A stretch of DNA of 39,859 nt, taken from NCBI GenBank assembly GCA_947484275.1, contig CANKOY010000036.1, positions 1 through 39,859 on the forward strand, in the 5' to 3' direction. Position 1 is the stretch's first letter. Each line of letters begins with the position of its first letter. The notes under the pieces were generated by a model. That model did not search any database. It was not told where the DNA came from and saw only the letters and a program-made list of their open reading frames with translations. The translations under genes were made by a program, and so were the position numbers. Source of the stretch: Planctomycetota bacterium (lineage in GTDB: Bacteria > Planctomycetota > UBA1135 > GCA-002686595). Positions 1-9,281 of this stretch are shown piece by piece.

Positions 1-2511
1 GAGTCGCCGCCGCTCGCACCCCTGTGGGGCGTGTTCCCGCCGCCGATGCCGGGGCCGGGACCGGCGCACTACGGCGCGCTGCTTCGGGCGGACGCGACTC
101 CAACTTCCGTGACGGGTTTGTTCGCGACCGATTTGGCCAGCGCGGCCGCATTGGACGAGGGTATCGATCCGGGCGCCGGCGGTTCCGCTGTGGGAGGCCT
201 GGGCTACGCCGGTGGTCCGTCCAAGCCCGCTGCCGCGGAGTATCAGGATGCACTGACGCCGGAGCAACGTGTCGCGCAACTGGCGGGCTACAAGCGCCTC
301 TACGATTGGCTGCGGCTCGACGACGGCTCGCCGCGTTTTGGCCAGATCCGCAACAAGGACAAGTTCGCGCTGAAGTCTCGCATTCAAGAGCGCGTGGTGT
401 TTCTGGAACTGGACCCGGTCACGGGCCTGGAGGTCTATCCGGGTCAAGCGGCGATCGACTACGAGCGCTCGCGCGTCACCGAATTCCACTTTGCTGAGAC
501 CGTGGCCAACCGGATTCTCGAGCGCCGCCGTGAATTCGGCGACAAGGTCACGCCCGGACAGTACGCGAGCCTGATCGCGTTTGCCGATGAATGCGTGCGC
601 AGCCGCAACGACGCACGCGAAGCACTGTCGATCGCCATCGAGGTTTACCGCCTGGCGGAGAGCGTTTCTCCCGCCGACCCCGCGCCGCGCCTTGGGCTCG
701 CGCGCTGTTTCGAATTGACCTTCGACTTCGAGCGGGCCTACGCGGAATTGGAAGCGGTTTTCGCCAAGTACGACCATTCGATCGAGGTCCAGGTGCGACT
801 GGGCGAATTGGAAGCGCGGCTGCGTCTGTTCGACAGTGCCGAGCAGCGCTTCGAGAATGCCCTGCGCGGCGCTCGCCAGCACTTCGAGGCCCAGGCCGCC
901 TACGGTCGCTTCCTGCTCAAGCGCGGACGGGCCCCTGAGGCGCTCGAGCATCTTGAGATCGCTCACCGCAACGAACCGCCGGCAGAGTTCTTGGCTCAAC
1001 GCCTCGGCATTCGCCTCGATCTCGCGGCAGCGCGCTTCGCCAACGGCAAGCTCGATGGTGCAACCGGGGCGGACGCGATGTACGACTCGGCCTTGTCGAT
1101 CGAACCCAAGGATGCGCGCGCATTGGGCGGCAAGTTGGCCGTGGCACTCGTCAAGCGCCTGCCCGCGGATCCGAACTTCATCCTCGGGCGCGATCAAGCA
1201 GGCTTCGAGATGCTCTTGGCCCAGGGACTCTTGGCCATGCGCGCCAAGCAGTGGACCGCAGCTCGCGACAATCTGCTGGCCGCGGCCGACGCTGATCCGC
1301 TGCGAGCCTTCGGCGCGTGGCGCGCGCTCTCGTGGCTTGCGGAGGTGACCGGATATCCGGCCGAGGCTCTGCGCTACGTGGAGTTGGCCCTGGAAGCTGC
1401 GCCCGACGACGCTTGGTCCCTGTACCAGCACGGTCGACTGCTGTTCCAGCGCGACGATCCCGAGGGCGCGCGGCGCGAATTCAAGGCGGCGCTCGACCTC
1501 GAACTGGACTTCACTGACGCGATCGCCGGCCTGGCCGTCATCGCAGTGGATGAAGGCGAGGCCCAGGACGCGGAGATGTACTTCGGTCGCGCCCTCGAGT
1601 TGGAACCGTCGCGCGCGGAGCTTTCGGCGCGCCGCGGCTACAACTTCCTCTCGCTCAACGATGCGCAGCGCGCCGAGGCTGCTTTCAAGCGCTCCCAAGA
1701 GGGCGACGCCAACGAGCCCGCCGCCCGTGGGGGGCTCGCCTGGTGCGCGTATCGTCGCAACGATGCGGGCCGCTCGATCGAGCTGTTCAGGGCCCTAGAC
1801 GACGCGCGCCGCAGCCTTGACGAAAAGGACCCCTGGCGCATGTTTGCGCGCTCCCAGATCAAGCGCGTGGACGACCACGTGGCCAAGGAAGTTTGGGAGG
1901 ACAATTTCGACCGCGCGGGTAACGCCGGCGGCAATCAATGGGACGTGGAGGAGGCTGCTGGCCCGACCTTCGGGCTCAGCGACGGCGTGATGCACCTGCG
2001 CGGGAGCTTCAAGCAGACCGACGGTCGCGCGCGATTGCTGCGCCGCTACGTATCCACGGATTTCGTTTCGATCGAGATGGACGTCACGGTCTCCAGCAAG
2101 ACCTTCGCCCGCGTTGGCGTGTTCATCACGCGCGAGCGCCAGCAGCGCAGCGGTCGCACCGAACCCACCAGTCAGATCTCCGTCGAGCGCCATCCCGAGG
2201 GCACGGTGCAGGTGCGCCTGATGGATCGCGCCACCGCCGAGCCGGTGCGCGACGACATCGCTCAGGTGGGCGACGTTCCCTGGTGGCCCCAGGACGTGCC
2301 CGTGCGCCTGCGCATCGAGCGAATTGGCGAGGGCTCCGATTCAGTGGGCCGCATCAGTATTGACGGCATCCCCGTGGCGAATGGCTTCACGATGCGCACG
2401 ATCGCGTCCGCGGGTGAGGTGCACGTGGGGCTGTTCGCCATGGGCGACAACGGCCAGCCCCTGGAGCTCTCCATTGACAATGTTCAGGTGGTCAAACGCC
2501 GCACGCCTTGA
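1..2511 (+). CDS. TPR-repeat protein with C-terminal jelly-roll-like domain (5' partial)
   Basis: The reading frame is open to the left edge, so the true start lies upstream; the first in-window start-like codon is GTG at 31. The body from about 540 to 1860 is a helical array typical of tetratricopeptide repeats, with Ala-rich helix pairs such as LGLARCFELTFDFERAYAEL and YQHGRLLFQRDDPEGARREF. From about 1890 (EDNFDRAG) to the stop it changes to a beta-rich segment with alternating strands (FVSIEMDVTVSSKTFARVGV, RISIDGIPVANGF). This resembles the concanavalin/LamG-like sandwiches seen in DUF1080-type domains. The next gene, a GspG-like pseudopilin, starts 20 bp downstream, so it probably belongs to the same operon. 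A scaffolding or assembly role for the pseudopilus is inferred from context only. No catalytic motif was seen. Confidence 0.85.
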   Translation, partial: ESPPLAPLWGVFPPPMPGPGPAHYGALLRADATPTSVTGLFATDLASAAALDEGIDPGAGGSAVGGLGYAGGPSKPAAAEYQDALTPEQRVAQLAGYKRLYDWLRLDDGSPRFGQIRNKDKFALKSRIQERVVFLELDPVTGLEVYPGQAAIDYERSRVTEFHFAETVANRILERRREFGDKVTPGQYASLIAFADECVRSRNDAREALSIAIEVYRLAESVSPADPAPRLGLARCFELTFDFERAYAELEAVFAKYDHSIEVQVRLGELEARLRLFDSAEQRFENALRGARQHFEAQAAYGRFLLKRGRAPEALEHLEIAHRNEPPAEFLAQRLGIRLDLAAARFANGKLDGATGADAMYDSALSIEPKDARALGGKLAVALVKRLPADPNFILGRDQAGFEMLLAQGLLAMRAKQWTAARDNLLAAADADPLRAFGAWRALSWLAEVTGYPAEALRYVELALEAAPDDAWSLYQHGRLLFQRDDPEGARREFKAALDLELDFTDAIAGLAVIAVDEGEAQDAEMYFGRALELEPSRAELSARRGYNFLSLNDAQRAEAAFKRSQEGDANEPAARGGLAWCAYRRNDAGRSIELFRALDDARRSLDEKDPWRMFARSQIKRVDDHVAKEVWEDNFDRAGNAGGNQWDVEEAAGPTFGLSDGVMHLRGSFKQTDGRARLLRRYVSTDFVSIEMDVTVSSKTFARVGVFITRERQQRSGRTEPTSQISVERHPEGTVQVRLMDRATAEPVRDDIAQVGDVPWWPQDVPVRLRIERIGEGSDSVGRISIDGIPVANGFTMRTIASAGEVHVGLFAMGDNGQPLELSIDNVQVVKRRTP

Positions 2512-2531
2512 TCCGCCGGGAGGATGAATTC

Positions 2532-3173
2532 ATGTCGAGACTTCACAGTCGGGCCGCGAAGAACGCTGGCTTCACGCTGATCGAACTGCTCGCGGTGCTG
2601 ATGATCCTGTCGCTGCTCTTCGGCGTGCTGCTGGTGAGCTTGATGGGCGGCGAGGACGCGACCAAGGTCGGCATCGCGAAAAACCGCATGGGGCAGATCG
2701 GCACGTCGGTCACCGTGTACTCGGACGAATCCGGCCAGTATCCGCCGTCGCAGTTGCCGTCGGACATCGGCACCGCGCCGAATGGGACCAATGTGGGCTC
2801 GGAGTGCCTGTACCTGGCACTGTGCGCCGAAGGTGCCGCCGGTTACGCCTCCCTGGGCAAGGCGGAGAACCTGTGCAATACCGACAACGATTCGCTCTCG
2901 AAGCGGCCCAAGGGCTTCGAAGTCCAGGATCTGTTCGAAATGGCGGATCCCTGGGGCAATCCGCTGGCGTACATCCGCGCCTCCGACTACGACCGCGAAT
3001 TCCGGTACGTGTGCGTGGACCAGGAGACTGGCGAGTTGAGTGAGTTCAGCGTACGTGCCAAGAAGAGTGCCCTAACCGGCCGCTTCGAGGAGCCGACCTC
3101 GTTCCAGCTCCTGTGCGCCGGCAGCGACGGCAAGTTCGGCACCGAGGACGACCTTTCCAACTTCACGAAGTGA
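2532..3173 (+). CDS. gspG: GspG-like major pseudopilin (type II secretion family)
   Basis: The 213-residue protein has a type IV prepilin N-terminus: a short basic leader (MSRLHSRAAKNAG), then FTLIE with the prepilin-peptidase Gly13 and the conserved Glu at position +5 (Glu18), then a hydrophobic helix to about residue 36. The C-terminal half has the GspG hallmark DPWGNPLAYI and an acidic loop GSDGKFGTEDDL, at the place where major pseudopilins bind calcium. The start at ATG 2532 is chosen over TTG 2508 because GGGAGGA at 2518-2524 sits 7 nt before it. GspG polymerises into the periplasmic pseudopilus of T2SS-like machines. It is longer than usual (about 140 residues), with an insertion holding two to three cysteines between helix and C-terminal motif. 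Confidence 0.88.
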   Translation: MSRLHSRAAKNAGFTLIELLAVLMILSLLFGVLLVSLMGGEDATKVGIAKNRMGQIGTSVTVYSDESGQYPPSQLPSDIGTAPNGTNVGSECLYLALCAEGAAGYASLGKAENLCNTDNDSLSKRPKGFEVQDLFEMADPWGNPLAYIRASDYDREFRYVCVDQETGELSEFSVRAKKSALTGRFEEPTSFQLLCAGSDGKFGTEDDLSNFTK

Positions 3174-3177
3174 TGCA

Positions 3178-4191
3178 GTGAAACTTCACCGGGAAAACGG
3201 GCGCAGGGGCGGCTTCACGCTGATCGAGTTGATCGTCGTGATGGGTCTGCTCGCGCTCCTGCTCGGCATGGGCATCGGCATGCTGGGTTCGCTGAATCCC
3301 GGCAAACGCGCGGCCCTCGGGCTCGTGCAGAACCTGGTGCGCTCGGCGCGCAACAATGCGATCGCGCGCTCCGCGCCGGCCTCGGTGCGACTGGATCCCG
3401 CGACGGGCTCGATCACCGCGGCGGGCATGGAAGTGCTCGGCACTTGGCAGTTCGAAACCCTGGGCCTCGAGGGCTCGTCCGGCGATCACGGCACGAGCCG
3501 CGGGGGCACGCTCCTCGACCAGGGCTATCTCGGCAAGGCACTGTCGTTCCTGGGTGCTGGCGCTGGAGCCCATGCGGAAATTCCGCTGCAGGAGAATCCG
3601 GTCTTCGATTTGCGCGAAGGATTCATGCTCGAGTGTGCGCTCTTGGTCGAACACTCTCGAGGCGGGCGAGTGCTCGACCTGGGCACCGCCGCGGGCCTGG
3701 AGTGTCGCAGCGACGGCAGTCTGCGCGCCTGGTTCCGACCCGAGATCACGTCCACATCCGGCGTCGTCTCCGCGGGCGGACTGGTGGCGGCCGACAGCGC
3801 GCCGGGCGCATGGCGACCGGGCACCTGGATGCGCGTGGAGGTCAGCTACAATCGAAGGATCCTGCGGCTTTCTCTCGATGGCATCGAGTTGGCGCGCGCC
3901 ACGGCGGATTCTCCGGTGCTGAAACTCCAGGGCCCGCTGGTGATCGGCGATCCGCGCACGCCGTTCCCGGGGTCGATCGACGCCTTGTCGATTTCCGCGG
4001 TGGTCGACAGCGCCACGGCACGCTTGCCCTCCACGGTCATTTTCGCTGCCAACGTGCCGCGCGAGATCTCGTTTTCCGCCGACGGCGCCCTAGACCGCGA
4101 ACTGTACAACGCGCCGGTGACTATCGGCCTGGAGTACGAGGACGGGACCAAGGCGCGTGTCATCGTCAACGTCTACGGAACTGTGGAATGA
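3178..4191 (+). CDS. gspH: GspH-like pseudopilin fused to a LamG-like domain
   Basis: The N-terminus is a prepilin signal (MKLHRENGRRGG then FTLIE, Glu17 at +5) followed by a hydrophobic helix and the segment LVRSARNNAIARSAPASVRL. That segment matches the GspH/FimT pattern of a helix leading into 'A...A......V.L'. From about residue 87 to 290 there is an inserted beta-sandwich resembling LamG/concanavalin domains (GKALSFLG, FMLECALLVE, WMRVEVSYNRRILRLSLDG, GSIDALSI). The last 40 residues return to a pseudopilin-like strand pair (STVIFAANVPREISFSADGA, IGLEYEDGTKARVIV). It starts with GTG at 3178, 4 nt after gspG. At 337 aa it is about twice a normal GspH. The domain swap into the pseudopilin head is seen directly; the idea that it binds a glycan or exposed ligand is inference. 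Confidence 0.85.
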   Translation: MKLHRENGRRGGFTLIELIVVMGLLALLLGMGIGMLGSLNPGKRAALGLVQNLVRSARNNAIARSAPASVRLDPATGSITAAGMEVLGTWQFETLGLEGSSGDHGTSRGGTLLDQGYLGKALSFLGAGAGAHAEIPLQENPVFDLREGFMLECALLVEHSRGGRVLDLGTAAGLECRSDGSLRAWFRPEITSTSGVVSAGGLVAADSAPGAWRPGTWMRVEVSYNRRILRLSLDGIELARATADSPVLKLQGPLVIGDPRTPFPGSIDALSISAVVDSATARLPSTVIFAANVPREISFSADGALDRELYNAPVTIGLEYEDGTKARVIVNVYGTVE

Positions 4192-7100
4192 AGTCCAACC
4201 GCAAACTTCATGGGCCCGCCGGACGCCGCGGATTCGCGGTGCTCAGCGTGCTGTTCGTATTGATCGCGCTGCTGATCCTTTGCGCGCCGTTCATGATGAC
4301 CGCGCGCAACGCGTCCAAGGTCAGTCACCAGCAATCCGATCGAACGCAAATGCGTCTGGCCCTCGATGCGGGCATCGTCCACGCGCGCGCGTCCCTGGGC
4401 GACTCCCATCCGGCGCGCGACGCGACGCCGTACTTCGACGATCACGACGAGCTAAGCGTCACCAGCGCGCTCGCGCCTGAATTTTGGAACAACCACGATC
4501 CGCGCGGCGTGATGTGGGACGTCGAAGCCTACGACATCGCCAGTCGCATCGACATCGGCAGCGCACCGCCGCAGTTGTTCGCGAACATCATGGGAACCGT
4601 GACGCGGCTCTCCGAAGCGCTCAAGAGCACCGACAAGGACATCAAGGTCTTGAGCACGGTGGGCTTCCAGCCCGAGGGCTTCCTGTGGGTCGGGCCCGAG
4701 CTCGTACGCTACAGCTCGATCACTGACGACAAGTTCACCGGACTGGTGCGTGGACTGGCGGCAAACGTGGACAAGGACGGCAATTGGACCGGTTGCGGGC
4801 CCAGTTCCACGCGCGATCACGTGATCAATGGGACGGTGATCGACCAGCGCGCCTATGCCTTGCCCCTGTGGCGCATCGCCTCCGCGGCCAAGGGACTGCG
4901 CACGTTCGATTCGATCGAGCAGGTGCGCGACAGCGGGCCCCTGGCCCTTGCCGGCGCCCTCGGCGCGGATTTCACCGAGGAACTCGAGCGGCGCACGACG
5001 GTCTACGGCGGCGTGCGTGCGGGGCCCACGTGGCAGCGCGCCGTGCGCATCACGAACACGATGCGCGCCAACGAAGACTGCGTCGTGAGGGTGGCGGAGC
5101 GGCGCAATTTCAATCCGGGCACCACGGTGATGATCACCAACGGGCGCATGGTCGAGTTTGGCATCGTGCGCGCGCTCGAGGACGGCGACGGAGTGCGGCT
5201 CTTCGAGCCGGTGCGCTTGGACTACATGGGCTACCGCGCGACGATGGCACCCCTGGCGCGCAGGCCGGTGAACATCAACGTGGCCTCGGCGGACGTGCTC
5301 GAGAGCCTGTTCCTCAATTTGCAGTTGCTGGGCCGTTCGAGTCGCGTGACCCGCGACGAGGCTGGCAAGCTCGCGGCCCTGTGCATGGAATCGCGGCCCT
5401 TCACCGGGCTCGAGGATTTCCTGCGCCGGGTCGTGTTGCCCGCGGCGGCCATCGAGGCCCTGCCCGACGACGCGCCGGTCAAGCCAGCGGTGCTGGCCAA
5501 CGCCACGGGCAGCGTGATCGATGCCGACGACGCATTGGCTGTTTACGCCAACGCGCTCAATGCCAACGACGAGCGGCTTGCGTACTCGACGATGCCCTTC
5601 TCGTTCGTCTCGCGCGACGTCTACGGAATGCACGCCCGGTCCGCGGTCAACGCTGCTTCTGGCGTGTTGCGCTCGAAGGGCGTACGCGAAGAAGTGGCCC
5701 TGATCGTGCCCCAGGACGACCTGCTGACGCTGTGGTCGCGCCAGGAGGATTTCGAGGAGGCGATTCGCAAGACCTTCGACGCGCCGCTGTGGGCCACGGG
5801 GCCGAATTCGGTATCGCGCTTTGACGGCGCATCCCAGCCGCCGTCGCGCCTGTTCGCGCACTTCGGCACCTGGAAGGACAGACCTTACATCCCAGGCCGA
5901 ACCACGGTGGCCGCGGACGAAGTGCCCAATCCGGAGCACGTGTTCGGCTCGCGCGCAGAGGACGGTTGGGGACAGCTTGCACCCGCGCGAGTTGAGGAAA
6001 GCGCTTTCCTCGTCGATCGGATGCTGCACTTCGACCACGAGACGCGCGATCTCGAGGGCCGGTATTTGCCTGACGAGCAGATCACGTACTTGCCTGAGGA
6101 CAAAAAGGTCCAGTGGATCCAGGCCACGGGCTCTCTCGCGCGCGGACTGACTGCCTCGTTCTGGATCCGACCGCGCGCTCTGGGCGACGGCACGTTCATC
6201 GACTTCGGCACCGGCGCACTGGACACCGATCGGGTGTGGCTTGGAATCGAAGGGCCTGACCTCGTGCTGCGCGTGATCGATGGACCCGGCGACCATCCCG
6301 CCACGGTGATGAAGGAGCACGGCGAAGTGCGCTTTGAAATGGCGCCGGGCAACGGGCCCGGGCTCGCGCAGGACACCTGGAGCCACATCGAAATCGACGT
6401 GCGCGGCAACCGGCCCGATCAGATTTCGCTTCTGCTCGACGGCCGCGCACTCGGCGTGCGGACGCCGGGATTGACGCGCCTGACTTCGAGTTTCGGCACC
6501 GATGCCCTGGTCTTCACGGTGGAGAGTGCCGAGGGATTTCCAGACCGCGGCGTGGCTCGCATCGGAAATGAGCTGGTCGAGTATGCGCGCCAAAGCGGCA
6601 CGAGTTTCGTGGCCCAACACGAAGCGATCGGTGCCCACGCAGGCTTCGGCGGAAGGTTGGCGCGCAACACGTTCACGCTCAGCACGACTGCGGGCATCGA
6701 TCCGGGCACGAACATGGCCAAGGGCGTGATCAACGAGAGTCACGCCGCGGGCACGCCGGTGCAACTCTACGGCTACAGCTTGCCGGTGGGTTCCAACGTG
6801 CCCTTCGGCGAGGGCGCGCTGCCCGAGGACATCGGCCGCTTTGCGGTGGGCTACGTCGCCGGCCTCGAAGCTGGCGGCACAACGCACATCGGCGAGCCGA
6901 TCAGCATCCCGCAGTTCTTCGGGCCACTCGGACTGGGCATGGAGGGCTACAACAGCCAGATCACCGCCTTGAAACTGCTGCCCGCGGATCCGGCGCCGAT
7001 GACCACGGCGAAAATGATGTCCGCGTTCAACCAGACGACGGGCGGGTATGCGTTGATCATGCAGCTCGCGCCGGCGTCACTTCCGGGCCAGCAGCAGGCT

Positions 7101-9281
7101 GGCAGCTTGCTGACGCTGAACAGCTCGCCGCTGTGGGGGACCGAAATCGTCCACTACACCGGCTGGGTGAACGATCGGCTGTTCATCGATCGGCGCGCGG
7201 CCTTGCCCAGCGAGAACAACGACACCCGGCCCCACGCGTTCATCCTCACTTGGCAGATCCAGCCGCTGAACGGCGGGGATTTCAACTTGGAGCTCGATCG
7301 CAAGATTTTCGTCGTGCCGATCTCGCTCAACGTCGGCGCGAGCGCGGCCTTTCTGCCGCCTCTTGCACCGACGATGTCTTCCGAGTTCGCGCAGATCACA
7401 GAAGTGGGTGCGGTCGAGTTGACAGAGTGGGTGCGCTACGACCGCATCGAGTTGAACCAACTGGTTCGCTCGGACCCGGTGTTCCTGGAGCGATGCCGCG
7501 AGCGGGTGATCGGCGATCCGCGAGGCGACGCTGGCCCTCCCCCGCCCCCGCCTCCTTCCCCGGGCCCACAAGCTCCCAATTCCGCTGCGCCGCCGTCGTC
7601 GCTAGGGCCCCCGGGGCCCACGGCACCCTTGGCACCCTGGACGCCGCCGCCCGCGACTCAGAACCCCTACGTCCCCGCACAGTGGACGCCCTACCTCGGC
7701 ACCGACGAGGACATCGACGCGCCGGTCACGCGCGCCGCGCGCACGTCGCTGCAGTTCCGCGGCGTGTTCGGCACCTACTCACATGCCCACCAGCGCAACA
7801 CCCTGGTGCATCCTGTGTGGCGCGTCGACGGCGGCGACGTCAACAGCGGACATCCGGGCCACGGTGACGCTGCGTTCCTGGTGGACGCCTCGCCCAGCGA
7901 TCCAGGTTGGCCCCTGGTTGTGCACCGCGCCTATCGGCCGCGGGAGTACATGCAGAGCTCCTGGATTCCCGGCTCAGACCCGATGACGCCGGTGGCGGGA
8001 CCGTTCTCGACCAGTCCGATCCCCGCGGAAGTGGGCTTCCCCGGCGGCAATTCGATTTTCGTGGCGGCCAACGCAGCCCTGCGCGCTCCGATCGCCGCTG
8101 GAACTTCGCTGCCAAACGTCAGTGCGATCGAGACGCGCCTGCGCGCGCGCTTGTCGTTGTTCCCCTCGGGGGAGCGGCCGCGCGAGGTGTCGCGGGTGGA
8201 GGTGGGGCGCGCGCTCAACGGTGCGGGCGTGCCCTCGGCCGTCATCGACGAGCTGGCCTTTGGCAACCCGCACTTCGGCGAGGGCTCAGTCCACGGCGAC
8301 GCGGCCCAGGCGGCACAGATGTCGCTTACCACGAGCTTCGGCCCCGGCGCGCCGGCCTTCACCACGCTCACGAAGGCCGTGCGCGTCGCGCGCGGGATCT
8401 TCGGCGACGTTCGGATCTTCATGGACGATCTGCCGAAGGACGCCGGACTCCTGCGCATCGGTTCGGAGATCCTGTGCTACGACGCGCTCGATTCCTCCAC
8501 GGGACAGGTGACGGTGGCCATCAGCGGTCGCGGCCTGCTCGGCACCACGGAGCAGACCCACGAGATCGGTGAGTCGATCACCTGGCTCGAGTCGCGCGCG
8601 GTGACGACTCTGGCGGGACCGGTCAGCGCCACTTCGTCAATCCTGACCCTGGAGGACCCCGCCGAGTTCCCGTCCCAGGGCACGGTCCTGATCGGCGGCG
8701 AGCTGATCCACTACACGCACTTGGCAGGTTCGCAGTTGGAGATGCCGCGCGGCTCCTCCAAACCCGGCGCCATGGATGAGAACGGCGGGGGACTGTTCCG
8801 CGGTCGCTTCGGAACCACGCCCTCGGCCCACGGCGCGGGCGAGCCCGTGATCCTGTTCCCGTTCCGCTACTGGGACCGCTGGGCGGATCGCGCCGACGCG
8901 CCGGAACTGGCCTACCTCGGGCTTTCGATCGAACAACCCAACGCATTTTGGCGCGGAGTGTTCTTCCAGGCCGACGAGCCGCCGGGGACGAAGATCGAAG
9001 TGCTTCAGCGCGCGAATCCCCTGACTCCCTGGGACGCTGAACCCGTGGCCGGCGCGGGCCAGGGCTTGGTTCGGCTGGAGCGCGGATCCAGGGAAGGCGC
9101 TGCGCTGCCGATCGGCGTGCAGCGCGACGCTGTGGAGTGGCGCGCCTACGTGCGCTACGAATCGAACGCCTTCGATTTCACCAACGGTCTGTCGCACGGA
9201 TGGAAGCGCACCGCGCGTCTGACGCACTTCGGCGTCGAATACCTTGGGCCGGGCCTGACGCTGCGGAGGGTCGACGAATGA
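4188..9281 (+). CDS. gspK: Giant GspK-like minor pseudopilin with LamG-like and repeated beta modules
   Basis: ATG 4188 overlaps the gspH stop (ATGA) and begins a GspK-type leader: GRRG then FAVLSVLFVLIALLILCAPF. Ser rather than Glu stands at +5, as is usual for the tip pseudopilin GspK. A helix-hairpin-helix-like stretch (RRPVNINVASADVLESLF to FTGLEDFLRRVVLP, residues about 358-428) matches the GspK core. The protein is 1697 aa against about 300-350 for typical GspK. The extra part includes a LamG-like domain (about 641-757, ASFWIRPRAL, DTWSHIEIDV), a proline-rich linker (nt 7530-7690), and modules of the form IGxExxxY...RG..GT...H..G near residues 164-215, 781-861, 975-1020, 1413-1467 and 1488-1557. 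The tip position of GspK is known for T2SS; that the extra 1200 residues form an exposed adhesive or substrate-contacting head is inference. Confidence 0.85.
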   Translation: MKSNRKLHGPAGRRGFAVLSVLFVLIALLILCAPFMMTARNASKVSHQQSDRTQMRLALDAGIVHARASLGDSHPARDATPYFDDHDELSVTSALAPEFWNNHDPRGVMWDVEAYDIASRIDIGSAPPQLFANIMGTVTRLSEALKSTDKDIKVLSTVGFQPEGFLWVGPELVRYSSITDDKFTGLVRGLAANVDKDGNWTGCGPSSTRDHVINGTVIDQRAYALPLWRIASAAKGLRTFDSIEQVRDSGPLALAGALGADFTEELERRTTVYGGVRAGPTWQRAVRITNTMRANEDCVVRVAERRNFNPGTTVMITNGRMVEFGIVRALEDGDGVRLFEPVRLDYMGYRATMAPLARRPVNINVASADVLESLFLNLQLLGRSSRVTRDEAGKLAALCMESRPFTGLEDFLRRVVLPAAAIEALPDDAPVKPAVLANATGSVIDADDALAVYANALNANDERLAYSTMPFSFVSRDVYGMHARSAVNAASGVLRSKGVREEVALIVPQDDLLTLWSRQEDFEEAIRKTFDAPLWATGPNSVSRFDGASQPPSRLFAHFGTWKDRPYIPGRTTVAADEVPNPEHVFGSRAEDGWGQLAPARVEESAFLVDRMLHFDHETRDLEGRYLPDEQITYLPEDKKVQWIQATGSLARGLTASFWIRPRALGDGTFIDFGTGALDTDRVWLGIEGPDLVLRVIDGPGDHPATVMKEHGEVRFEMAPGNGPGLAQDTWSHIEIDVRGNRPDQISLLLDGRALGVRTPGLTRLTSSFGTDALVFTVESAEGFPDRGVARIGNELVEYARQSGTSFVAQHEAIGAHAGFGGRLARNTFTLSTTAGIDPGTNMAKGVINESHAAGTPVQLYGYSLPVGSNVPFGEGALPEDIGRFAVGYVAGLEAGGTTHIGEPISIPQFFGPLGLGMEGYNSQITALKLLPADPAPMTTAKMMSAFNQTTGGYALIMQLAPASLPGQQQAGSLLTLNSSPLWGTEIVHYTGWVNDRLFIDRRAALPSENNDTRPHAFILTWQIQPLNGGDFNLELDRKIFVVPISLNVGASAAFLPPLAPTMSSEFAQITEVGAVELTEWVRYDRIELNQLVRSDPVFLERCRERVIGDPRGDAGPPPPPPPSPGPQAPNSAAPPSSLGPPGPTAPLAPWTPPPATQNPYVPAQWTPYLGTDEDIDAPVTRAARTSLQFRGVFGTYSHAHQRNTLVHPVWRVDGGDVNSGHPGHGDAAFLVDASPSDPGWPLVVHRAYRPREYMQSSWIPGSDPMTPVAGPFSTSPIPAEVGFPGGNSIFVAANAALRAPIAAGTSLPNVSAIETRLRARLSLFPSGERPREVSRVEVGRALNGAGVPSAVIDELAFGNPHFGEGSVHGDAAQAAQMSLTTSFGPGAPAFTTLTKAVRVARGIFGDVRIFMDDLPKDAGLLRIGSEILCYDALDSSTGQVTVAISGRGLLGTTEQTHEIGESITWLESRAVTTLAGPVSATSSILTLEDPAEFPSQGTVLIGGELIHYTHLAGSQLEMPRGSSKPGAMDENGGGLFRGRFGTTPSAHGAGEPVILFPFRYWDRWADRADAPELAYLGLSIEQPNAFWRGVFFQADEPPGTKIEVLQRANPLTPWDAEPVAGAGQGLVRLERGSREGAALPIGVQRDAVEWRAYVRYESNAFDFTNGLSHGWKRTARLTHFGVEYLGPGLTLRRVDE

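Noticed and set aside
3444-4187. In-frame upstream extension of the K pseudopilin (248 codons)
   Set aside because: It overlaps the H pseudopilin in another frame, has no family similarity, and the prepilin leader starts at ATG 4188 with an ATGA overlap.
4452-6887. 811-codon open frame on the - strand inside the giant K pseudopilin gene
   Set aside because: It lies wholly opposite a gene with recognisable domains, is Arg/His/Ala-rich without motifs, and is expected by chance in GC-rich DNA.
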